Assembly (NCBI RefSeq): GCF_014861485.1
Contig: NZ_JACZHT010000001.1
Span: 1-64,000, forward strand
Source of the DNA: Phaeovibrio sulfidiphilus
Lineage (GTDB): Bacteria; Pseudomonadota; Alphaproteobacteria; Rhodospirillales; Rhodospirillaceae
DNA: 64,000 bases
Direction of reading: 5' to 3'
In this document: piece by piece, positions 41,100 through 49,484 of the stretch
Layout of the letters: each line of letters starts with the position of its first letter
Position numbering within the stretch: position 1 is the stretch's first letter
The notes under the pieces: model-generated
Seen by the model: only the letters and a program-made list of their open reading frames with translations
Told to the model about the DNA's origin: nothing
Database searches by the model: none
Made by a program: the position numbers and the translations under genes

Positions 41100-41819
41100 T
41101 CAGGACGCCCGGGGCGGATCCGCCAGGTGTCCGGCGCGGGCCAGGAGATCGCGCACAATCACCGAGGCGGCCAGAAGCCCGGCCGAGGCCGGCACAAACG
41201 TCAGGCTCCCGGGCACCGCCGTCTCCGGGTTCCACCGCCGGGGCATCTCCCGCGACCAGATCACCCGCACGCCCGACGTGACCCCCTCGGACCGCAGGCG
41301 CTTGCGGACCACCCGGGCCAGCGGGCAGGTCTCGGTGCGGGCGATGTCAGTGCAGGTCAGGAACTCGGGAGCGATCTTGTTCCCCGTTCCCATGACCGAA
41401 ACGAACGGAAGCCCCCGCGCGCGGGTCTCCAGGCACAGGTCCACCTTGGCCGCCACGTCATCGACCGCATCAATCACGGCATCATACCCCGGGCCAAAGA
41501 GCGCCCCGAACCCGCCGGGCTCATAGCGGCGGGTGTCCACCTGCACCTGGCAGTCCGGGTTGATGGCGCGGATGCGCTGGGCCATGACCTCGGCCTTCAG
41601 CTGCCCCACTGTCCCGACAAGGGCTGGGATCTGGCGGTTGATGTTCGAGGCGGCGATGGTGTCGAAATCCACCAGCCCGATGCGCCCCAGGCCGCAGCGC
41701 GCCAGGGCCTCGAGCGCGTGGGAGCCCACGCCACCGATCCCGAACACCAGAGCGGAGGAGCGCCGCAGGGCGTCGACCGCATCGGGGCCCAGAACCATTT
41801 CCATACGGGACAGATCCAC
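41100..41819 (-). CDS. tcdA: tRNA threonylcarbamoyladenosine dehydratase TcdA (239 aa)
   Basis: E1-like ATP-dependent enzyme that cyclises t6A37 in tRNA to ct6A. The ThiF/E1 adenylation fold begins VFGIGGVGSHALEALARCGLG, with the acidic strand LVDFDTIAASNINRQIPAL and VIDAVDDVAAKVDL. The segment DIARTETCPLARVVRKRLR is typical of TcdA/CsdL rather than of ThiF or MoeB, which have zinc-binding CxxC pairs absent here. The GTG at 41819 is chosen because AGGAA precedes it and the family N-terminus (RMEMVLG) follows closely. The flgE terminator lies just upstream. Confidence 0.9.
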   Translation of the reverse strand: MDLSRMEMVLGPDAVDALRRSSALVFGIGGVGSHALEALARCGLGRIGLVDFDTIAASNINRQIPALVGTVGQLKAEVMAQRIRAINPDCQVQVDTRRYEPGGFGALFGPGYDAVIDAVDDVAAKVDLCLETRARGLPFVSVMGTGNKIAPEFLTCTDIARTETCPLARVVRKRLRSEGVTSGVRVIWSREMPRRWNPETAVPGSLTFVPASAGLLAASVIVRDLLARAGHLADPPRAS

Positions 41820-41863
41820 AGGCGTTCCTTTCCCAGACCCCGGACGTGCGGGGGAACAGACAT

Positions 41864-41891
41864 AAAAAAGCCCCGGCGTTCGCGCCGGGGC
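41864..41891 (-). terminator. Rho-independent terminator of the fliK-flgD-flgE operon
   Basis: On the minus strand GCCCCGGCG / CGCCGGGGC closes a 4-base loop and is followed by TTTTTT, about 50 bases after the flgE stop. A second hairpin (CCGGACGAA / TTCGTCCGG, 41900-41920) lies between it and the stop codon. Confidence 0.9.
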
Positions 41892-41941
41892 ACCCGGGGC
41901 CGGACGAATTCTTCGTCCGGAGCACGGGATCTCGCAGCGCA

Positions 41942-44449
41942 CTAGCGCTTGATGTTCACCAGTTCGTTCAGCATGTCGTCGGAGGTGGTGATGATCTTCG
42001 TCGCAGCCGAGTAGGCCCGCTGGGTCGTGATCATGTTCGTGAACTCCGTGCCGATATCAGCGGTGGAGGCCTCCAGGGTTCCCTGGTTGGTCTTGCCCGC
42101 AAGACCCGAGTTGGCCTCGCGCAAGGTGGGCAGACCGGACTGGGACGTGTCGATAAAGGTGTTGCCGGTGACGGCCGCAAGTCCGTTTCCGTTCATGAAC
42201 GTGGCCAGCGGGATCTGGAAGATGGGCAGCCGCACGCCGTTGTCAAACTTGGCGATGACGATGCCCTCCGGGGAGATCTCGATTTCCTGGAAGTTGCCGA
42301 ACTTCTTGCCGTCCTGGGTCTTGTAGTGCTCCACGAAGGCGCTGTCCAGCTGCTGCATGCCGTCCTTGGCGCCGTAGTTCCCCAGCCACTGGTTGATGCT
42401 CTGGGCCGCCGAGCCGTTCGCCCAGGCGATGTCGATGTTGGTGGTGGGGTCCGTGTCGCCTTCCTTGTCGGTCCCGAAAATCTTCATCACGTTGCCCGAA
42501 CCGTCGAACCACAGGGCGCACGGGTAGTCGGCGGCGTTCTCGTTGGTGGCGACGATCTTGCCCTGATCATTGCGGTTGATCCAGGCTCCGCGCCAGTCCT
42601 GCGGCTTCAGTGCGGTCGTGTCAATGGTCGCATCGCGCAGGTCGAGGGCGAGGATCGTCCAGGGTGCGACGTCACTCCCGTCATCCTTGAGGGGATTAAC
42701 CTGAAGGACGGCGGATTTTCCGGCTGTATTTCTCGTATTGGCGGTATCAACCACCATGTCCACACCGAAGGCGTTGCGCATGATCACGGCCTGGTCGGCG
42801 GTCTTGGCCTCCACCCAGGTGGCGGGGACGGTTTTGCCACCCGTCACCGTCTTGACCGAACCGGTCACCTTCACCTTGTCCAGTTTAGCCTTGGCATCCG
42901 CAAGGGTCGTTTTGGCAGTGGCCAGATCTTTCTGGGCAGTGGTCACAGCAGCTTGAAAGGGCTGAACCGCATCACCCGCGGCCTTCTTTGCCGCATCATA
43001 TCCCGGCGCCCCCGGCGCGAGGGTCAGATCATAATTTGCATCATAGACCGACGTTGCGGCAACTGCGGCCATAACGTTGTCACCGGCGGTCTTTTTCGCC
43101 TGATCGTATCCCGCATCCGTCGGCGTGAGTGTCAGATCATAGCCCGCAACGTAGGCAGGATTCGCGGCAATGGCCGCGGCCCTGGCGTCTCCTGCTGCCT
43201 TTTTTACCGCATTGTATCCCGAGTCCGCCGGCGTAAGCGTCAGATCATAGCTGGCATCATAGGCCGTTGCGGCTATTGCTATGACCAGTTCAGTCTTCGC
43301 CTTGGCAAGGGCCTTGTCGGCGCTGGTCACACCTTGCTGTGCTGTGTCAACGTTGCCCTGCGCCAGAACCTCGGCCGCCGAGTCCTTGTACTTCGTGCGG
43401 GCCTCGTAACAGGTGGCCAGATGGAGGGCCCTGGCCACCTTGTCGATCATTGCCGGGAGGGTCTGCTGGCTGCTCACATCAATCGAGATGACGTTGGGCG
43501 CCCCGGCATCGGAAGGATCATCTCCCTCCGACTGGTTCAGCGGATTCGCGGTACCACCCGAAGCCGAATCGATAAACTTCAGCGTCCACTGGTTCCCATT
43601 CAGCGTCACCTTGAGGTCAGAACCGGCGGCCGGTTTCTCGGTAAAATCAAGGCGCCCGGAGGACTCGTAGACCTTGCCGAGCTGGGACTTCTGCTGGATG
43701 CTGTAGGCCCCTCTGGGCGGATCGATAAACGAATCCCAGCGCTGGCTGCCCACCTTCGTCCAGTTGTAGGACAGGCTGTGGCCAATGCCCAGCGAGTCAT
43801 ACATGGGAACGTTGACCCGCCGCGCCACGCCCACCTTGGCATCGCCCTGAAGGTTGATGCTCAGCTTGATGTTGCGGGTGGCCTCGGCCGAGCTCCCCAG
43901 CACGCCCACGTTCAGGGGCCGCAGGTTTTCCGGGCTCATGTCGTTGGACAGGATCGGCCGGATGACGCCCTCCTCGGTGGGGTAGGCGCGCATGTAGACA
44001 TCGTCACCGATCTTGATGGTTTCCCGCGACGGATCCCCGTCCCAGGTCATCAGCGGCCAGCCCTGGAGATAGTATCCTGCCGCGTTGACGAAGTAGCCGT
44101 TCTGGTCCGTCTGGAACGAGCCCGCCCGGGTGTACAGGAACGTCCCGGTGTTGGGGCCGGGGGACACCACAAAGAAGCCCGAGCCGGCGATACCCACGTC
44201 GTTCAGGTTGGTGGTGGCCTGAAGCATGCCCTGGTTTTCGATCATCATGCGCGGACGCGCCTGCACGCCGCCCGCCGTATAGTTGAAGCGGGAGATCTGC
44301 TGGGTCACAAGGGTCTGGAACTGGGTGTCCGTCGACTTGTATCCGACCGTGTTGATGTTCGTCACGTTGTCAGCGATTGCGCCCATGGCGACGGTCTGGG
44401 CCTGAAGCCCCGACACACCCGAGAAAAGCGCTCCATACAGCGATGCCAT
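41942..44449 (-). CDS. flgE: flagellar hook protein FlgE with repeat insertion (835 aa)
   Basis: Subunit of the flagellar hook. The N-terminal SLYGALFSGVSGLQAQTVAMGAIADNVTNINTVGYK and the C-terminal QRAYSAATKIITTSDDMLNELVNIKR are the conserved D0/D1 elements. The protein is about twice the usual ~400-residue length: the variable D2/D3 part is enlarged. Within it, residues about 390-500 carry three 36-residue repeats (YDLTLTP-D-GY--AKK-AGD), flanked by Ala/Lys-rich helical segments that look coiled-coil forming. The repeat period is exact at the DNA level (108 bases). It is the last gene of the hook operon. Confidence 0.95.
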   Translation of the reverse strand: MASLYGALFSGVSGLQAQTVAMGAIADNVTNINTVGYKSTDTQFQTLVTQQISRFNYTAGGVQARPRMMIENQGMLQATTNLNDVGIAGSGFFVVSPGPNTGTFLYTRAGSFQTDQNGYFVNAAGYYLQGWPLMTWDGDPSRETIKIGDDVYMRAYPTEEGVIRPILSNDMSPENLRPLNVGVLGSSAEATRNIKLSINLQGDAKVGVARRVNVPMYDSLGIGHSLSYNWTKVGSQRWDSFIDPPRGAYSIQQKSQLGKVYESSGRLDFTEKPAAGSDLKVTLNGNQWTLKFIDSASGGTANPLNQSEGDDPSDAGAPNVISIDVSSQQTLPAMIDKVARALHLATCYEARTKYKDSAAEVLAQGNVDTAQQGVTSADKALAKAKTELVIAIAATAYDASYDLTLTPADSGYNAVKKAAGDARAAAIAANPAYVAGYDLTLTPTDAGYDQAKKTAGDNVMAAVAATSVYDANYDLTLAPGAPGYDAAKKAAGDAVQPFQAAVTTAQKDLATAKTTLADAKAKLDKVKVTGSVKTVTGGKTVPATWVEAKTADQAVIMRNAFGVDMVVDTANTRNTAGKSAVLQVNPLKDDGSDVAPWTILALDLRDATIDTTALKPQDWRGAWINRNDQGKIVATNENAADYPCALWFDGSGNVMKIFGTDKEGDTDPTTNIDIAWANGSAAQSINQWLGNYGAKDGMQQLDSAFVEHYKTQDGKKFGNFQEIEISPEGIVIAKFDNGVRLPIFQIPLATFMNGNGLAAVTGNTFIDTSQSGLPTLREANSGLAGKTNQGTLEASTADIGTEFTNMITTQRAYSAATKIITTSDDMLNELVNIKR
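43000..43323. repeat. three 108-bp tandem repeats inside flgE
   Basis: GTCAGATCAT recurs at 43239, 43131 and 43023, exactly 108 bases apart. The surrounding codons encode the three 36-residue units of the FlgE insertion; the outer limits are approximate. Confidence 0.8.
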
Positions 44450-44636
44450 CTTGCTTGCTCCTGCCTGTCCGCCCGGTGGGGGAAACCGTGTCTGCCCCGG
44501 GGCTCAAAACCTGAAAAAGTGCGGGAATGCGGGGACGGGCCCCCTGTCTTCCGTGAAACTGTACCGGTCCTGTCCTGGACCCGCCGCGGCCCGGGGTCTT
44601 CTTGTCCCCGGTCTCGGCAGCGGTGTCCCGGGATCC

Positions 44637-45575
44637 CTAGGCCTTCTTGTCCTTGTCCTTGTCGGCGTCCGCGGTCTTGTCCTTGCCCTTGTCCGCGTCC
44701 TCGGCCTTCGCCTTGTCCTTGTCTGTGTCTGTGGCCTTTGCCGCGTCCTTGTCCGCATCCTTGTCCTTGGCCTCGTCCTTCGGCTTTTCGGGGGGCACGC
44801 CCATTTTGACGGCACCCTCGTCGGGCCGCTTGCGGAACACGCCCACCACGTGGGCCAGGTCCACCGCGCTCTCGCCCATGGCGATCTTGGTTCCCCCCTG
44901 GGAGTCGGTGGTGTAGGCGGTCACCCGGCCCACAGCGTTGGGGGTCAGGGGGACTTTGGCCTTGTTCGCATCCAGGATCTCGCGGCCCTGGGCGTCTCTC
45001 TGGTAGATGATCGCGCCCGTCTCGTCGCGTGCGGTCAGGGTCACCCGGTAGGCGCCATCCTTCATCTTTGTGCCGCCCTCGTCGGTTCCGTCCCAGAGAA
45101 CCTTGTGCATGCCCTGGGTCAGCAAGTCCCCGGCGTCCTTGCCGGTGATGGAGCGGACGAACTTCTTGTCCAGGGTGTGGATGGTCAGGCTCACGCTCGA
45201 CGCCTCCACAGGCAGGTAGTACGTGAACAGGGCCTCGCCATCCTGGAGGGTGATGGCGTCCGTGGGGGCCTCCACCCACTGGTCCAGGTAGTTCGTGGCC
45301 AGAGCCGCCTGGTTGGCCACCGTCAGCCCCGAGAGGGTCTCGAGGTTCTTGTTGGTCTGGATGGCCTGCTCCACCGAGGCGTACTGCACCAGCTGGTTTG
45401 TGAACTCGCTGGACTCCATCGGGGACAGGGGATCCTGGTTCCGGATCTGGGTGATCAGGAGCTTCAGGAAGGTGTCAAAATTCCCCAGAAAGGAAATCTG
45501 GTCCTTTGTGGACTGGGTCATCGGTCCATTCGGGACCGAGGAATTGACAAAGCTCGTGGCGGTTGACTGCACCAT
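44637..45575 (-). CDS. flgD: flagellar hook assembly scaffold FlgD with Lys/Asp-rich tail (312 aa)
   Basis: Caps the growing hook during FlgE polymerisation. Conserved N-terminal region: FLKLLITQIRNQDPLSPMESSEFTNQLVQYASVEQ, then the Tudor/FnIII-like part with DGTDEGGTKMKDGAYRVTLTA. The last ~50 residues are an unusual run of Lys, Asp and Ala (KDKDADKDAAK-like units), not normally present in FlgD and encoded by highly repetitive DNA. It lies 14 bases after fliK and about 190 bases before flgE. Confidence 0.94.
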   Translation of the reverse strand: MVQSTATSFVNSSVPNGPMTQSTKDQISFLGNFDTFLKLLITQIRNQDPLSPMESSEFTNQLVQYASVEQAIQTNKNLETLSGLTVANQAALATNYLDQWVEAPTDAITLQDGEALFTYYLPVEASSVSLTIHTLDKKFVRSITGKDAGDLLTQGMHKVLWDGTDEGGTKMKDGAYRVTLTARDETGAIIYQRDAQGREILDANKAKVPLTPNAVGRVTAYTTDSQGGTKIAMGESAVDLAHVVGVFRKRPDEGAVKMGVPPEKPKDEAKDKDADKDAAKATDTDKDKAKAEDADKGKDKTADADKDKDKKA

Positions 45576-45589
45576 GTTCTGTTCTCCGC

Positions 45590-47386
45590 TCAGACCCGAA
45601 CGTCCACACCGCCCCGGGCACGGGCGCGGGCAAGACGCTGCTGGTCCATATCATCCTGAAGCAGGACGGCCTCGTCCGCGGCGGCATCCGCGTCGTCCAT
45701 CCCTGCCAGCCGTCCCGGGCCTCCCGCGCCCTGGCGGCGGCCGCCTTCATCGTTTTGCTGGCTGCGCAGCTCGAAGCTCAGGCCGTTGCTGTCGGTTTTC
45801 AGGCCCGCGTCCTGAAGGGCACGCTCCAGCGTCCGCTGGTCGGAGCGCAGCATCTCGAGGGTTTCCGGCCGGTCCACAATGATCGCGGCCCGGACCTGCC
45901 CGGTCTCGGACGACAGATCCATCTTCACCTCAACGCGCCCCAGGGACGCGGGACGCAGCTGGATGCGGATCTCGTCCATACCCCGGTCCAGGGCCTTGGT
46001 GATATTCACCCGGACCTGGTCGATCACGGCCCTCGCCTGGGCAGGGGTGTGGGACCGGGGGGCTGTGCGCGTGGCCTGCTCCACCTGCGGAACGTCGGAC
46101 GGACGCCCGGAGGACTGGGGCGCAGCCATCTGGGCGGACTGGATCTCGGCGCCCGCGCCGGCCCGTGCGGCTCCGGCAGCCGGGGCGGATGACGTCGCCG
46201 ACGCGGTCCCGGCGGCCTGACGCACGGTGGCAGCGGTCTCGGCCTTGCGGGCCTCGGTGCGCAGCGCGTCCGTGCGGGCTGCTTCGGGTTTGGCAGCCGC
46301 CTGACGCTCGGCCAGAAGTTTCTCAAAGGATGCGGGGCCCTGGGTCGCAGCCGCCGCGGGGTTTGTGTTCTGCCCCAGGTTCGAGGCCTGGGCCTGCTGC
46401 ACAACCGTCTGCTGGGCCGGACTCCGGTTGAGCCCGGAGCCGTCCCGCGCGGTCTGCTGCCCGCCCGTATCGGTGCCGGAGGAGGCGGGCTCGGCCACCG
46501 GGCGCGCGGTGTCGGCCTCGGCGCTCCGGGCGGCAGTGCCCCGGGCGCCCTGGTCCGTAACCCGGACCCGCACATCAAGACGGCTGTCCGCATCAAGGGA
46601 GCGGGCAAGATCGGCGGCCTGGGCCTGCACCGCCGGATCAGCGGTCTGGGCTGACGTGCCGGAGGGAGCGGTCGCGGTGCCCGCCACCGTTCCCGGAACC
46701 GGGCCGGAGGGCGTGCGGTCCGCGCGGGGCGAGACCTCTGTCGGAACCGGCTCCGGCGCCGCGGGCGCGGGGGCCTCGGTCGCCGCCTGGGCCTGGGTGA
46801 GCGCAGCCTTCCCGGCCGTGTCGGCGGGTGTGCCGGTCCCGGTCATGGCGTCCGGGTTTCCGGCCCGCAGACCGTCCACCGGTGCCGCAGGTCCACCGGT
46901 AACCCCACCGGCGGCCGGATCCCCGGGCGTTCCGGAAACAGGCGCAACGTCGGTCAGGGCGGCGCCAAGGGTCACAAGGGTGGAGGCCTCCACAAGCCCG
47001 GTTCCGACGGCGGGCGCGGACGGTTCCTGAGGAGCGGCCTCTGAGGGACGGGCCGGGGCCGCGGTCTGGGCGGGGCCGGAGGCATCCGTGCGCTCGCGCT
47101 CGCGGGGCTTCGGGGCCTCGGGGGCGGCTGCCCGGGCGGGAGCCGGTGCCGGGGCGGGCGCCGCGGCCTTGTCCTTGCGGGCACTGCTGGAGCGCTCCAT
47201 GTCCCGGAGCATCTTCCGGTGCAGGTCCACCTCAACGGATTTCGACCCGAGGCTCTCGGAGCGGGCATCCAGAAGGGCCTGAAAAAGCTCGGCAGCGCTG
47301 TTCTCTTTCCGGGACGAGGGACCGCCAGCCGTGCCGCTCTGGGCAACAGCCGCACCCTTCCCCTGAATGATGCCATTCACTTCCAT
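45590..47386 (-). CDS. fliK: flagellar hook-length control protein FliK (598 aa)
   Basis: Secreted molecular ruler that sets hook length and triggers the export switch. Recognition rests on the C-terminal Flg_hook domain at about residues 455-540: DEIRIQLRPASLGRVEVKMDLSSETGQVRAAIIV and LRSDQRTLERALQDAGLK. The preceding ~450 residues are low-complexity, rich in Ala, Pro, Thr, Gly and Arg, as expected for the stretched ruler part. It is the first gene of the hook operon; a perfect sigma54-type promoter lies 70 bases upstream. Confidence 0.9.
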   Translation of the reverse strand: MEVNGIIQGKGAAVAQSGTAGGPSSRKENSAAELFQALLDARSESLGSKSVEVDLHRKMLRDMERSSSARKDKAAAPAPAPAPARAAAPEAPKPRERERTDASGPAQTAAPARPSEAAPQEPSAPAVGTGLVEASTLVTLGAALTDVAPVSGTPGDPAAGGVTGGPAAPVDGLRAGNPDAMTGTGTPADTAGKAALTQAQAATEAPAPAAPEPVPTEVSPRADRTPSGPVPGTVAGTATAPSGTSAQTADPAVQAQAADLARSLDADSRLDVRVRVTDQGARGTAARSAEADTARPVAEPASSGTDTGGQQTARDGSGLNRSPAQQTVVQQAQASNLGQNTNPAAAATQGPASFEKLLAERQAAAKPEAARTDALRTEARKAETAATVRQAAGTASATSSAPAAGAARAGAGAEIQSAQMAAPQSSGRPSDVPQVEQATRTAPRSHTPAQARAVIDQVRVNITKALDRGMDEIRIQLRPASLGRVEVKMDLSSETGQVRAAIIVDRPETLEMLRSDQRTLERALQDAGLKTDSNGLSFELRSQQNDEGGRRQGAGGPGRLAGMDDADAAADEAVLLQDDMDQQRLARARARGGVDVRV

Positions 47387-47456
47387 TGGTCGAAGCCCCC
47401 TGGCTGGCGTGAAACAAACCCGGCGGGCGCCCGAAAGCGCCCTCTGTCACCAGAGA

Positions 47457-47472
47457 AGCAAACATCGTGCCA
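47457..47472 (-). promoter_or_regulatory. sigma54 (RpoN) promoter of the hook operon
   Basis: On the minus strand TGGCAC-GATGT-TTGCT, a full match to the -24/-12 consensus TGGCAC-N5-TTGCW. Transcription would start about 60 bases before the fliK start codon. RpoN control of hook genes is well known in many flagellated bacteria. Confidence 0.8.
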
Positions 47473-47646
47473 AACTCGAAAAAGCCTGGCATTCCCATAC
47501 ATTCCGGGGGTTTCCTGCCGAGTCTCGTGAGACTGCAAAACCGGCGGGCGCCCCACCGGCGGGCGGAGCTCCCCCTGCCCTGCCCGGCAAAACCTGCCTG
47601 CACGGACCAAAATGCACCGGCGCCGGAGCGGGAAAGGACGGCCCGA

Positions 47647-47688
47647 GACAGGGCAGCCAGGACAGAGCAGCCAGGACAGAGCAGCCAA
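47647..47688. repeat. three 14-bp tandem repeats
   Basis: GACAGRGCAGCCAR is present three times back to back (47647-47660, 47661-47674, 47675-47688) in the fliK upstream region. Confidence 0.8.
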
Positions 47689-47949
47689 GACAACGCAAAC
47701 ACGACCGCGGGAACAAAGGGGCACGGGAGTTCGCCGGGACGGGGCCTGTGCGACACCGGGGAGCCCGGGACCGGACAAGGGGCCACCCGAGGGGAGCCCA
47801 GGGAAAGGCGCCGCGAGGCAGTGCCCGCAGGCCTCCCCGCGCCCAGCGCCGGACATCGGCCAGCCTGTCCGCGCCCGGGATCAGGCCGCATCACCGGCCA
47901 GCGTGCGGATCAGACAGCGTCACCGGCCCGCGGGCCAGCGTGCAAGGGA

Positions 47950-48708
47950 TCAGACGGCGTCGCCGCTTACATCCGGCTCCTCGCCGTGGGTGCGAAAGAG
48001 CGCCACGGTCTCGGAAAGCCCGTCGCGCAGCGCCCGCGCATTGGTCCCGCGCAGGACCACCCGCGTTCCGGGGCGGCCGTCCTCCAGGAACGGATAGCTG
48101 CCGATGGCGGTCTCGGGGTAGCGGTCCTGGATCTCGGCCAGCACGTCGGCAATCTCGCCCTCGCGCACGTAGCCCCCTGCCGTGACGGACAGGATGGGAA
48201 GGCCCTGCTCCAGCCCCTCCACGAGACAATCAAACATGACCTGCATGATCCGGGGCACCCCGGGCAGGACGTACACGTTCTCCAGACGGAACCCGGGAGC
48301 GCCGCTCACAGGATTTTCCAGAAGCTCGGCCCCCTCGGGGATGTCGGCCATGCGAAGCCGGGCCGCGTTCAAGGTGGCGCGCCCGATCATGTGGCGGGCC
48401 AGAGCCGCCTCGGCCTCCGCATTGCGGACCACAGCGCGGCCGAACATCTTGGCGATGGTTGCGGTGGTGATGTCATCGTGGGTGGGGCCGATGCCGCCGG
48501 TGGTGAACACATAGCGGTTGCGCGCGCGAAGGGCCCCGACGGCCTCAATGATGGCCTCCTCCACGTCGGGCACCACCCGGATCTCGCGCAGGGCGATCCC
48601 CCGGGCATTCAGCTTTCCCGCGATATAGGCCGCGTTCCGGTCCTGCGTGCGCCCCGAGAGGATCTCGTCGCCGATAATGACAAGTGCCGCGTGAATTGTA
48701 CCCTTCAC
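47950..48708 (-). CDS. CinA-like molybdopterin-binding domain protein (252 aa)
   Basis: Matches the N-terminal MoCF-biosynthesis domain of CinA (competence/damage-inducible protein A; relatives have ADP-ribose pyrophosphatase activity). Marks: VIIGDEILSGRTQDRNAAYIA, VFTTGGIGPTHDDITTATIAK and NVYVLPGVPRIMQVMFD. The C-terminal nicotinamide-nucleotide deamidase domain of full CinA is absent, as in many alphaproteobacterial stand-alone versions. The GTG start at 48708 is supported by GGAG upstream and the family N-terminus; the frame is open for another 74 codons without family resemblance. Its role in the cell is not established. Confidence 0.85.
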   Translation of the reverse strand: MKGTIHAALVIIGDEILSGRTQDRNAAYIAGKLNARGIALREIRVVPDVEEAIIEAVGALRARNRYVFTTGGIGPTHDDITTATIAKMFGRAVVRNAEAEAALARHMIGRATLNAARLRMADIPEGAELLENPVSGAPGFRLENVYVLPGVPRIMQVMFDCLVEGLEQGLPILSVTAGGYVREGEIADVLAEIQDRYPETAIGSYPFLEDGRPGTRVVLRGTNARALRDGLSETVALFRTHGEEPDVSGDAV

Positions 48709-48710
48709 CG

Positions 48711-48905
48711 TCAGATCTCCAGTTTGGGCCCCGGAGGGCACCGGGCGCGCGGGACCGGAGCCGGACAGGGCAAGATGAACAGACAGACTGCCGCGGCCAG
48801 GGCGGTCGCTCCGGCCACCCTGAGCGCGATGACAGGGCCCCATGACGCATCTCCCGGCGCCCCGGCCAGTGCGGTGCGGAGACCCTGGACGGAGACGAAA
48901 CCCAT
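48711..48905 (-). CDS. possible small membrane protein (64 aa)
   Basis: Weakly supported. The frame ends 2 bases before the GTG of the CinA-like gene, which would allow translational coupling, and encodes one hydrophobic helix (about residues 24-47, PVIALRVAGATALAAAVCLFILP) followed by a Pro/Arg-rich end. No family was recognised, and GC-rich DNA often yields open frames of this size by chance. Confidence 0.25.
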   Translation of the reverse strand: MGFVSVQGLRTALAGAPGDASWGPVIALRVAGATALAAAVCLFILPCPAPVPRARCPPGPKLEI

Positions 48906-49009
48906 CTCCCGGCGCCCCGGCCTCCATCATCCGTTACCGGCGAACCGGTGCGCTAAACCGCCCCCCTCCGTCACCGGCGGGCCGCTGTGTTGAGCGGGCG
49001 GCCCGGCGC

Positions 49010-49468
49010 CTACAGCCAGTCCTGGATCAGGGGGATCAGCGGGATGTCCGCCGGAGGCATGGGCAGGGAGGGAAGCTCGGCGCCCCGGACCCATTTCAGG
49101 GCCTGACCCTCGCACCCGCGGGGCCGGCCCTCCCAGGTGCGGCAGGCAAAGACCGGCATCAGCAGATGGAAGTCCTCGTAGGCGTGGGAGGCAAACGTCA
49201 GCGGCGCAAGGCAGCTTTCGCCGGTGTCGATCCCCAGTTCCTCGGCCAGCTCCCGGACCAGGGCGGCCTCGGGGGTCTCGCCGGGCTGGACCTTGCCCCC
49301 CGGAAACTCCCACAGACCGGCCATGGAGCGCCCCTCCGGACGCTGGGCCACCAGGACCCGACCGTCCGGATCAATCAGGGCGCAGGCCACCACAAGCACC
49401 AGCGGCCCCGCCGGACCGGACTGCCGGGCAACGGACCGGCAGCCCCCCTCTTCCCATTCCTCCATCAC
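49010..49468 (-). CDS. mutT: 8-oxo-dGTP diphosphatase, MutT type (152 aa)
   Basis: Sanitises oxidised guanine nucleotides. The Nudix box is complete: GGKVQPGETPEAALVRELAEELGI, matching G-x5-E-x7-REUxEExGU. The preceding AQRPEGRSMAGLWEFPGG is specific to MutT-type enzymes. The N-terminal ~22 residues before the core are extra, so a GTG nearer the core is possible. It lies 16 bases after argJ on the same strand, an arrangement common in alphaproteobacteria. Confidence 0.93.
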   Translation of the reverse strand: MMEEWEEGGCRSVARQSGPAGPLVLVVACALIDPDGRVLVAQRPEGRSMAGLWEFPGGKVQPGETPEAALVRELAEELGIDTGESCLAPLTFASHAYEDFHLLMPVFACRTWEGRPRGCEGQALKWVRGAELPSLPMPPADIPLIPLIQDWL

Positions 49469-49484
49469 CGCGCGCCCCGTCCCG

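Larger units (their letters stand above)
47387..47949. other. intergenic region upstream of fliK
   Basis: No gene is seen. It holds the sigma54 promoter at 47457-47472 and a 14-bp tandem repeat (three copies) at 47647-47688. Near 47880-47950 the text CCAGCGTGC followed by GGATCAGAC(A/G)GCGTC occurs twice next to the end of the CinA-like gene. Confidence 0.5.

Noticed and set aside
41846-44809. A 987-codon open frame on the plus strand
   Set aside because: Antisense to flgE and the end of flgD, both recognised at their conserved termini.
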